Shown piece by piece: positions 31,065-41,700 of a DNA stretch of 64,000 nt (position 1 is its first letter; the number at the start of each line of letters is the position of its first letter). The position numbers and the translations under genes are program-made. The notes beneath the pieces were generated by a model. The model did not search any database. It worked only from the letters and a program-made list of their open reading frames with translations, and had not been told where the DNA came from. Origin of the DNA: Haliclona indistincta (Eukaryota; Porifera; Demospongiae; Haplosclerida; Chalinidae); NCBI GenBank assembly GCA_964017065.1, contig OZ024785.1, positions 14,442,508 to 14,506,507 on the forward strand, written 5' to 3'.

Positions 31065-33377
31065 CAGTAGACCCTCACTAATCTGAACACCTTGGTACCC
31101 CGCTAACAGAAAAACTGTTTGGATTTTTTTTTTTTTTTTTTTTTTTTATAGAAATAACACACATTTAGCAAATCGTGCTAGTAGTGGTAGGTATAATTAA
31201 TTAATTAAGTTAACTAAATAAAGGTAAAATAAGTTTTTTAAATAACTTAAGGTCAGTACACAGTTTAGCTTCTGTAGGTAGGTTATTCCATAATTTAATA
31301 GAACGAAACATGAAAGAGTTGGCAGACTGATAAGTACGAGAGAAAGGAATAAAGAAATTATGAGGATTAGAAGAACGGAGAGCAGAGAATGAAAAATGAG
31401 ATGGTATAAGGGAAGCAGGAAAATAACTAAGTTTGTGTACGATTTTAAAGAAAGTGCACAAAGACAGATATAGACGACGATTTTCCAAAGTAGGTAAATT
31501 ATAATGCTCAAGTAAGTCATGGTAGTTAGCTTGCCAGTTATTAGAACAAATGCGAAGTGCAAATTTCTGCACATTTTCTAAAGCCTGTGTGTCCTTAGAG
31601 AGATATAAATGCCACACCTCAACACCATATTCCAAGAGTGGTCTAACTTGGGATAGATAAAGTTTGACCATTGTGGATTCTGTTGCATTGCTTGAGAATT
31701 GTCTATAAAGGATACCTAACATCTTCTTAGCTTTACTGCAAATGTATTGGATGTGAGTACTCCAGCCCAGATCTGAAGATATCATTAAACCCAAATACTT
31801 GAAAGACTTGACAATTTGTAAAGGTTGTCCATTTAGAACCATAGGTATGCAAACAGTAGGCTTCTTTTTACGAGACAATAACATTTGCTTGCACTTTGAA
31901 CCATTAAAAGTCAAAGCATTAAGAGAGGACCAGGATTGAATGTGACTGACATCATTTTGAAGGCAGGAAAAGTCATCAGTTGCATTTATAGACTTGTGAA
32001 GAAGTATATCATCAGCATACATAACAAGTTTACTATCATTGGAAAGTTGAATTTGAGATATGCTATCAATGTATATAAGAAATAGAAGAGGACCCAGGAC
32101 AGAACCTTGTGGCACCCCTGAAACAACAGTAATTGACTCAGAAGAAACACCATTTATCACAACACGTTGTTGACGTTTAGTCAGATAACTATCAAGCCAT
32201 GAAAGAATGAAGGGGGAAAGATGTAACAGTTCTAGTTTAGCCATAAGCGAGGCATGAGGAATACTGTCAAAGGCCTTCTTAAAATCGAAAAAAATGCAAC
32301 AGATTTCCTGGTTGTGGTCAAGTAGAGACAACCATTCATGAGTAAGTGACAAAACAGCTGTAATGGTAGACATACCTTTACGAAACCCCCACTGAGAATC
32401 AGAAAGGGGTTGGCTGTCAGCTAGGTGATCAGAAACAATAGAGTAAACATGTTTCTCAAGCAGCTTACTAATAATTGGAAGAAGTGATATAGGTCGATAT
32501 CCAGAGGGGCTGGCCTTGTCAGTTTGTGACTTTAAGATTGGAACGATATTAGCTCTTTTCCATGCTTCCGGAAAGTGACCCATTGATATGGAAGTATTAA
32601 ATAAAACACAGAGTGAAGGAGCAATGCTTAAGGCAGTGGATTTGAGCATATGTGCAGAGATACCATCAGGGCCACTAGCTTTGGAGACATCAAGACCTCT
32701 GATTAGGGACAAAACCTCCTCAATGCTACATAGCAAGCAGTCTGGACAAGCAGTAGAAAAATCACAATAACTTTCAGCGTGATTTTGTAGAGGAGCAACA
32801 GAATAGTTCCAGCACAATGAGAAAAAAGAATTCAACATGTCAGCCTTTTCTTTGGGGGTGACGGCCTCAAGATTGTCGTAAGATAAAGAAGGAATTTGTG
32901 ATTGCTCTTTATTAATCATTTTTATGGTTTTCCAAAACTGCTTACTATTTGTAGGTGCCAAGGAATTGAAAAAATCCTTTTTGGCTACTCGGAGTAAGCC
33001 AACAATCTGGTTTCGTAAAGATTTGTATAGTGCAAAATGAATCGGATCATTGGACTTCTTAGCTTTTAAAAAATGAAAGTTGCGTTCTTTAATGAGGCCA
33101 ACAATGTCTCCTGTAATCCAAGGCAGGCTTTTCTGTAATTTGAGAGAACGTTGAGGAACACAAATTTTCATTATCTCTAGAAAAGATTGGATTAGTGAAA
33201 AGATTGGATTAGTGAATTCGTTCAGACTAGAGAAAACATGTAGATGATACTGATAGCTAATTATATTCATAGTGCAGGTAATGAGATTCATAAGCATATT
33301 ATAATGATATTCATAACCATTATTATTAATTTTGTCCATTCGGATTAGCAAGGGTTCGGACTAGCGAGGGTCCACTG
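31065..33377. mobile_element. pogo/Tigger-like TIR element containing a LINE
   Basis: The ends CAGTAGACCCTCACTAATCT (31065) and the complement of CAGTGGACCCTCGCTAGTCC (ending 33377) form TIRs flanked by TA (31063-31064, 33378-33379), as in pogo/Tigger elements of the Tc1/mariner group. Nothing of a pogo transposase is left; most of the interior is a LINE inserted about 60 bp inside the left TIR. It sits next to an (AGT)n microsatellite at 31040-31064. Confidence 0.65.
31210..33351 (-). CDS. LINE reverse transcriptase, uninterrupted 713-codon frame (endonuclease missing)
   Basis: The minus frame holds a pre-RT linker (SLPWITGDIVGLIKERNF), then GYRPISLLPIISKLLEKH, IFFDFKKAFDSIPHASLM, GVPQGSVLGPLLFLIYID and the catalytic MYADD box. 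After it come KYLGLMISSDLGWSTH, VRPLLEYGVEVWHLYL and a C-terminal tail to FKKLILPLFS. A T22 run at about 31125-31147 on + is its poly-A tail. No stop interrupts it. The N-terminal endonuclease is absent, so the copy is 5'-truncated and cannot move alone. It is the same broad type as the LINE at 15199 but a distinct family (about half the residues shared by eye). The first roughly 50 residues may be non-coding flank. Confidence 0.85.
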   Translation of the reverse strand: MLIRMDKINNNGYEYHYNMLMNLITCTMNIISYQYHLHVFSSLNEFTNPIFSLIQSFLEIMKICVPQRSLKLQKSLPWITGDIVGLIKERNFHFLKAKKSNDPIHFALYKSLRNQIVGLLRVAKKDFFNSLAPTNSKQFWKTIKMINKEQSQIPSLSYDNLEAVTPKEKADMLNSFFSLCWNYSVAPLQNHAESYCDFSTACPDCLLCSIEEVLSLIRGLDVSKASGPDGISAHMLKSTALSIAPSLCVLFNTSISMGHFPEAWKRANIVPILKSQTDKASPSGYRPISLLPIISKLLEKHVYSIVSDHLADSQPLSDSQWGFRKGMSTITAVLSLTHEWLSLLDHNQEICCIFFDFKKAFDSIPHASLMAKLELLHLSPFILSWLDSYLTKRQQRVVINGVSSESITVVSGVPQGSVLGPLLFLIYIDSISQIQLSNDSKLVMYADDILLHKSINATDDFSCLQNDVSHIQSWSSLNALTFNGSKCKQMLLSRKKKPTVCIPMVLNGQPLQIVKSFKYLGLMISSDLGWSTHIQYICSKAKKMLGILYRQFSSNATESTMVKLYLSQVRPLLEYGVEVWHLYLSKDTQALENVQKFALRICSNNWQANYHDLLEHYNLPTLENRRLYLSLCTFFKIVHKLSYFPASLIPSHFSFSALRSSNPHNFFIPFSRTYQSANSFMFRSIKLWNNLPTEAKLCTDLKLFKKLILPLFS

Positions 33378-35420
33378 TAGCATTAAAAATAATTATTCAT
33401 CATGGACCTATCGTACAATCAATGTGAATGCATTATACAATGTTAAAATAAAATTATGTTTTTGAGTAGTAGTAGTAGCCTAGTAGTGGTAGTAGTATAG
33501 TAGCGCTAGCAGCACCAGTTTCAGCCGGTGGTAGTAGTAGTATAGCAGCAGCATTAGTGCTGCACAGTCAAGAATTATCACAGCATTTGATCAAACGTCG
33601 GAAATGGTATAAAGATAGAAAATAAATTTCATTTGAATTTTGTACCATTCTTGATAAAATTATAATTATCCAAAATAATAATGTGAGGGAGAACTGGAGG
33701 GAGCATTCTAAAAAGTTACCTGATAATTATTCTAGTGTAATAACTTTATCTTAATCAGCTTAAAAGAATTGTTTATTTTGCCAGGTGACTTTTAACTTCA
33801 CGTGGAATAACTGATCACACAAGTGGTAAGCCTCCTCATATGTAATAGAATTATATTATGTTCTCATTCTCTTCATCCATGATAGAAAACTGCCTGCTGC
33901 TGACTTGCAATATGTCAATATAATGCTGCTGACTTCATTATTATCCATTTCAAGGACTTGACACCATATAGTCTGCGATCAAGTCGATTATCATTGTATA
34001 ACTCATTGTATATTCATCCATCTTCATCTGGTCCATCCATCCGATTGTGAAAAACTGGAACTTTTGCTATCTGCTAGCATGCTATAACAATATTTCTTTA
34101 AATTCTTTTGCGACACGTGAGCAAATAACCAGTAAAAGGGTATTATAATATATACGGTACGGTGCTATACAGGTTGCTCTTGGTTACGCCAATTAGACTA
34201 TTATAATAATTATTATAGAACTAGAAAGGGCGTTATACCGCACCCACTAATTTTGCCCGTACATATGTATCGTGTACCACTGTACCATGGATTTCGCTTC
34301 TCCACAATCTCCAGTGTTCTTTGGTAGTTGCCCTTTATTTCTAGAGCTATATTATGCTTTAATGTGTTACAGCAATATCGTATCAACGTATTATCGTCCA
34401 CTGGACGATAATTTTAATTGTTATTCAGTGGACGTTAATGTTACGCTCGTCTGGAAGACAGCGGCCTGGCTTTTGGAGATCCGCGCGTGACCCGGCATGA
34501 AATTTCAGTTCACACAGCTCCCAGAGTAAGAATGAGTGGCACAGGAACTGGAGTACCCGACACACGTTCCTCACTATTTATGATCTAGCAGCCATGCAGT
34601 CATTACCTCCACATAATTATTCATAAAAATTAATTATTAAAAATTCTTGTTAATATTTTGGAATCTGAGTTTATATGAGTTTCGTTGAACAATGTCATTG
34701 GTATCATCATCACCTACAAAAATATAATGCAAAAATAAGTAGTAAGTCAAGCAAAATTGTAATCTACCTTTGGTTGTTCTTCGGCAATATCAAGAGACTG
34801 TCTTGGTTTCTCCAAATGTAGCATTAGAAATTTTCAACCAGCCACAAAGGGTACTCAGCCACTCTACCACGACAAGGTGCAGTCTCACAGAGTGGAAAAA
34901 ATTGAGTGTTTGTGTAGACCTCGCACATAATTCTGTGGGGAGAAAATGCAAAGTAAACACAGAGTACGTCCATACAGTAAACCTTCACTTATCCAGTTTT
35001 CACATATCAGGAGTACTTGTGTTTATGCAATTTTTTGTCATCAACACTATTACCATGTGCTAAGCTCACAATTGTATGGGCATAATACTAACCATGTTAG
35101 GTCTGGGGTACTTGCAGACAGTAAAATTGAAATTGACCACATGTATGTATAGTAGACTGCCTTATGTAAACACACTTAGTAGGTGATCATTGGTTGCCTT
35201 TACCAACATCAAGTATACCACCACATGTCAGAAGTATTGAGATTAATAAAGAATTGATTACTGACATCTGCGTCATTGCTACATAATACCTCAGTAGACT
35301 CAACACTGTGTCAATACCATACATGTGTTGGTAGACAAGAGGTCAAGTGACTACGATGTATCAGAGCAAGAGCAGAGTTATTATCTCAAAATCATTAAAG
35401 ATTACAACACCTGCGGACAT
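33378..35420. other. AT-rich stretch with (TAG)n microsatellite; no gene recognised
   Basis: 33455-33550 is an imperfect (TAG)n/(TAGCAG)n run. The remainder contains only short open frames on both strands without recognisable domains. A Helitron 3' terminus (CTRR preceded by a short hairpin on the minus strand) should lie somewhere in 34.2-35.6 kb but I could not fix it. Confidence 0.4.
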
Positions 35421-35700
35421 GTGATTTCACTCAACGCTAGTATCAGCAGACACCATGACGACACGGCAATAGTGCTCTGTATTAAAGCACATAAAATGAC
35501 TAAGCTCATTGTATTACAGCAGTCACGACACCACATGGGCAATAGCGCTCTATTTAGAGCACATAACTTGTCTAAGGCAAGCACACACTATGATGACAGA
35601 TTACACTAAGGAAATAGTGATCTATTAATTTTAGACATGACTAAAGCCATTGTATTGCATCAATCGAAGCACACAAACAATGTTCTTACTTTCATGTCCA
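35420..35700. repeat. Diverged tandem repeat downstream of Helitron ORF
   Basis: Three imperfect units of about 85-95 bp share GGCAATAGTGCTCT-, TTAAAGCACATAA-, GACTAAGCTCATTGTATT- and CAGTCACGACACCA-like blocks. They lie in the 3' untranslated part of the Helitron (minus sense), where such repeats are common. Confidence 0.5.
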
Positions 35701-35704
35701 GTGA

Positions 35705-38700
35705 TTAAACAGATAATGTTCTAAGAACAACGTCATAATGCCCAGGGAGATATCTCAAATACATTGCTCTTTGTGTTATGTCATCAGGCAATGTTCTATC
35801 AACAGAATGTGGACTAAACCTGTACCAATTTTGATCTTGTGTACTGTAGGTAAAAATGCACGTGTTGATGAGATGAGATAAGGTTATTATCTCAATGTCA
35901 GAGCCCCAAGTTTCATTTCGATTCATTTTAGTACGCTCTATGTACTGTTGTACACTTGAGTAACCTGCAAACAGATCATACCGGTGAGCATACAACAGAT
36001 GGGAGATTGCTACCATATGATCTAATATAGCTTGGCGTACTGCCATGTGCTGAGCTTGTGAACCAGTGATCACATATGAAAAGGAACGGAACATACAGTT
36101 CCCATCACCAACTATGTCTTTAGTATGGTTGTGATCAGGTGGAGTGAGAGGTACATTAGCACCACCACCTCTGCGTCTGGATGGTGGATGATGGTGTTCT
36201 AGACCAAGAGTAGCGCAAGCAGTTTTTTGCCATTCTAAGTCTACAGGATAGTAGTAGTACGGCCATCTTTGTGTACGTACTGGATCAAATGACCCTGTAA
36301 TTAAGCAATCATCATTTTGTGTACTAGCAGTAGTGTGAAGTTGCTTGTTAGGAGCACAAGCTCTTTTGGCTGGTTTAGCAGTTTGAACAGGGGCAGTGCT
36401 AGTTCGTTTTCGATGAATGCCCAGGGTGCTAACAGGTATTGTTTGTTGCTTGGTAGTGGTTTGTGAGCATTTTATTTTCTTGCTGGGAACAACCACAGTA
36501 TCTACTTGGTCAGTATCAGGTTTTCCAACAAGCTTACGTTTAGAAGCCTGTTGAACAGGAATGGTGTACAGAGGAAGATCAGGTCTATACATTTTACGTA
36601 GACGATTATACTCCTCTAAAGATCGATTGCTGACTATAATGGACTTTGGATCAAATGAGAGGAGATGCAAGCCCGTGAGTGATCTTACTCTAGACAAAGC
36701 AACATAAGCCATTGCAGCACAAAAAACTTTATCCGACAGATCAATAATGGCATGGTCCAGGGACAATCCCTGTGACTTGTGTATGGTAACAGCATATGCC
36801 AATATCAATGGAAATTGTTCTCGACGAACATAGTAGTTTTTCATAACAACGAATCTACTCTTGACTCTTTCAACCTGATATGGGTTAGTCAAGTGATCAA
36901 ATTGTACAGTTACAAATTGTTTAGTTATTGCAGTAACTGTACCCAATGAACCATTGACTAGACCTTTCTTTGTGTCAACGTTACGGCGTAACATAACACG
37001 TGCTCCAATAGCTAACACTAGAATACTTTGCAGTCCTCCAGTCATGTTGCAATCATGGTTTAATTTATGGAGTTGTTTGTCAGCAGATTTTGTCCACTTA
37101 AGTTTACTGACAGTTTCGTCAACATCATCAGTACATTCTAGTTCGAATGATTTACCAGGAAGAGATTTGAGCATTTTATTGTTTAGCTCGTCACATTGCT
37201 TGCGTGTAGGAAAAAACGTTACTACCATTATTCCTTGTTCTTGCAACTCAGCAATTTTCTCAGTCAATGAGCAAGTAAACAATCTTGATTGGAGAGTGCT
37301 TATGGTGGAGCTTGTAACTTCACCAATTCTAATACCATTAAGCAGCGTTGCATAGTCTTTGTCACCTTTCTGACGCTCATTGATGGTTAACTCATCGTAT
37401 ACAACAGTTTCTTCCCATATATTGGGAGAGGTTGCACAGCCTATTCTGTACTTGACTACAGTGTCAGGTACAGGTGAAAATACTGGTTGACCACCAACAG
37501 GCTCAAGTTGAAGCAAATCACCGAAAACAATCATATTTCGTGCTCCAAAGTAGTCAACACCTCCATATAGCTCATTCAAGCGTAGATGAATGTATGCTAG
37601 ATTGAGGCTACTAACCATTGAAATTTCATCTACAATGAATAATTTCACATTACGCAGAGCTGTTTTCATCACTTTGTGTGCAGCTTTTGGTAAAGACCAA
37701 TGAACGGCTGACCTACCCCCGTGCTGGACGGGTAGCTGAAATAACCTGTGGATAGTCATGCCACCAACATTAAACGCAGCTAAACCTGTTGGTGCAGTTA
37801 TGGCACATGAGCAATCAGTACTAGGCCACAATTGAGCTACAAATGCTTTGATTGTCTCGATAAGAAATGATTTACCTGTTCCAGCGACACCTGTGACAAA
37901 CATGCACAATGGAGGTAAGTCACAAGAACAATCATTTGTTTCATGTTGTTGCATGTGAATCATATGCTCTTTGACTTTGTCAAATATTCGCCTCTGATCT
38001 GCATTCAACATGTTGGTCCTATCGGAAAGACTAAGTGTGTCTTCACACTTAGTGACCATGCTTACAGCATCCTGCATTGCAGCAACTGCTTCACAGATTA
38101 GCTGTGGCTCACTATCAACCTTTTGCTCTGGACAATCAGATTGTCTGGCTTCATTGATTAGTTTAACACTACGATTACATTCAAGCATCTGCTGTAATCG
38201 AGTGTGGTGAGTCAAGCAACGGTTTTCACCAGTGTCAGGAAAATGACGATTAAATGCTTCTTCAGCAGTTTCGTCTTCTAGTAAAAGCTCACTCTCATTT
38301 CGGAAAGGCACAAAAAGCATGATTAGAGAATAGTAATAATCTTCTTTCTGATTTTCATTTCTCAAATCATATAACTTGTGATTGGGTAACACAGGTTTGC
38401 CGCGCTTTTTGAATTCAGTTTGTTTCACGCCTTTGACAATAGTGTGATACCAACTGTAATTAGCGACAATGTCGTAAAGACACACGTCCTCAAGCTTATC
38501 AGGACGATCAGGATAGTAAGTGTCTACAAGATTCGATTCAAATAAATCCTCACTATCAGGATCTGACTTTGAAAGCTCCGTCAAAGCTGCGTGACTTTTG
38601 AGTCGTCGATTTCGTTTGTGAGGCATAGATACATTTACAAACTGTATTGCTTCTGATTTTTCAGTCAAGTGATCACCCAACAACAAGTCGGCAGCCTCAT

Positions 38701-41700
38701 ACAAACTACACTCTCGTGAGCTCAAAGCTTTCATTCCAAATTTGTAGAGCTTGCTATAAATGCTCTTACTGTCTTGGATTTCTCTCCAAATGTCTTGCAT
38801 GTTGCTTCTTTCTGCTTTAGTGACATACCCACTAACGTAATGAGCTAATGCAAGAGAAGACTCTGACACAAACTGTATGTCAATGTTAGCTTTCCACAAT
38901 AACAGAATCAGAGGATTGTAGTCATTCACTCTAACCTCTGACTCTGTTCGCGGAAGTTCGTAGATTTTCTTACGAGTTTTAAGAGAGTCTTCTACAGAGT
39001 GCACAATACCTGTTTCACAAGCCGGACGAGGAAAGCCAAACTTACAGTAAGTTATGAACGTACTGCCGACCTTTCGTCTGCGCTTGCAATATGCACTACA
39101 CTTATGCATTTGAAATCTTGTGACGAGCTCATGCAATTCAGGACTGGTTTTCTTGTCAGGAATGTGACAAGTAACCCTTTCCTGGATCCATTTCAATACA
39201 ACAGCAGAGTCATCACAGCCAATAACAGGTGCGTCTTTTATCCACAACAGGACGTGGTAATGAGGTGCACCTCTGGCTTGATACTCCTTCTTCCAGTAGA
39301 AGTGCTCTACTTCACCTAATATCTGACCTTTACAAATGACAATACGGAAGAAGGCATGAAATTTCTCAGAAAATTTTCGAGAAACCGATATAGGATCTTC
39401 TGTGCAAAGTCTTCCCATATCGTAACTTGGAGAGACATTGTTTACCTTCCTGAGGTAACGAGCCATGTCACTCCACTCATATTCAGCACAACTGAATGTG
39501 AGAAACAATGTTGGTGATCCCCAGTTACGCACCATGCACTTGAGATCACTCTTACGCTGCCACCAGTACTGTTTGCTACCGCGTACTGACTGAAGCATTG
39601 TGAAGAGGCTTGCTTCTAACCGTTCATCAGAGGCTTCAACCTTAGCTAGTAGCTGCTTAACAGACATAGCAACTCCTCGTGAGGAATGAAGGACATTGTA
39701 GACGCCGTTACCTACTTCACGTAGGGTTTTTTGATTCAGCAGATAAAATACATATGAGGCATCTTTGCGAAATCGTGAGTCTTTGTTATGCAAACGTTGT
39801 TTGACAAACTCGCTAAAGCTCAAAATGATTTCTTTGTTGCGAGGATGATTCTCACCAAATTGCCCGTTTGGGTAGAGTACAGGAAAGCACATAACATCCA
39901 AGTATTTCAATCTACTGTGAATAGGTGCTTCTGTAACATTAACCAACTTGTATTGGTCTATGTCAGAAACAGTTGGAATCTGATTATCTAAATACCTAAT
40001 AGTATAGGACTGATAACCAGCTATATCGTCAGCAGTAGCCTTATCTAGCATCTTAGTGGTTGCATTGTTAGCCACTTCGATTACTTTTTGTGTAGTTTCA
40101 TCGAGGCTGTCTGCTTCTACTGACTTATAAAGTTTGTGAATCTCTTTCAGCTTTCTTATAGCTGCTTTCACACGTTCTATATTGACCAGTGAACGCCAGA
40201 CAACATTAGCTTTTGTGGGTTTACCATTCACTAGTATGTACAATTCTGGTGATGCAACACCAGACTTTGCCGATCCTTCAACATTGGACAGCGTTTCACA
40301 TGTTTTATTGAATGGCAATGGTAGAAAAAACACACTACCCTTGCAGGCTTTCAATGAGTTGTACACAGGCACTTTGCAGGTGTATGTGCCTAATCTAACT
40401 ACTGTCTGAAAGCATTTAGCAAGCTGAATGAACTGTTTGCTAAGGGCATCAAGTTTATCAAGCTCAGATGGAATGGGTACAGTTTCCAAACCATTTAAAA
40501 CACATCGCGGTGGCAATACATCGGCTTTGATTTTGGGTTTACAGTAGCTACACATATAGAGTGTTTCATCCTCGCCTGGAGGAGTGTGCTTCAGTATATA
40601 GTCTACTAGCTCTGACCCAATGTCCGAATCAAAATGCTTTGAGAAGTTGGCTTTTGTGACAGATTTTCTCTGAAACAAACATTGACAGCTACAACACACG
40701 TTTTCAGCATCGTCATTCCAATCTTTCTCAAGTTGGGATATGACTAGAGCATGCTGTAACTGCAAGGTGGTTTCTAAGTTGAGCACTCTATAAAACGAGT
40801 TGTTTATTGAGGAGCCTTCCTCACCAACAAAATTGTTAGTTGTTAACAACTCGTCAAAGCTCTTCCCAGTTACAGAAAGTAAATGCTTGAAATTACCTTC
40901 GCCTAGGGCACGATCAATGCCAACAAGGGATTCGTGACTTGCCTTTGCACGATATACTCGACGCATAAACGTTCTCAGTACTTTATGATGTGCTGAAGCT
41001 GCTCGTAAAATACGAAGCTCACTATTACACATACTACCAGTTTGATGACATGCCAAAGAATGACCCATCATTTGGCGTTCATTTGGGCAGTCATCACATG
41101 ATTGTAATGCTTGTCGTAACTCATGCATTGGAAGAGTAAAGGCATTCTTTAGTCTAACAATTGCATTGACTTCATCATCAGTGATTGGCTTACAATCACT
41201 GGTACACGGCATTTCATCACGAGGCTGGCTGGAAGGATCAATACGATCAGGCACATCTGAATCATCATCATCCTTTACATACGATGCTTCATAGAAGTAT
41301 GGATCACATGATTTTTTGCGATGAGTGCCTTCACCAAAGTCATCTCTGCTTTTGATACTCTTTGCATTGATACTTTTAGCAGATTTGATCAATTCAGCAG
41401 CATATTCCTTACGCTTCATTAAGGCTTCATGAACCAGCCTACGAGCTGCTATTCTACATGCAACACGATAAGAGATTTTAGTAGCCAATCGCTTTGCCAT
41501 AGGCTGCTCTTTAAAAGCTTTCATAACCTCGGTTCTTGCTTTACGATTTGATAGCAATTCTCTTATTACTTCATTGATGTACATTTCCTTTACACTAGAT
41601 TTTGGAGGAGACAAATAGTATTTGATTCTCCTAGTATGGGAAATGATTTCTTTACGTTTAGCATAGTACGCCATACAAGCTTGTGTCTTAACCTTCGTGT

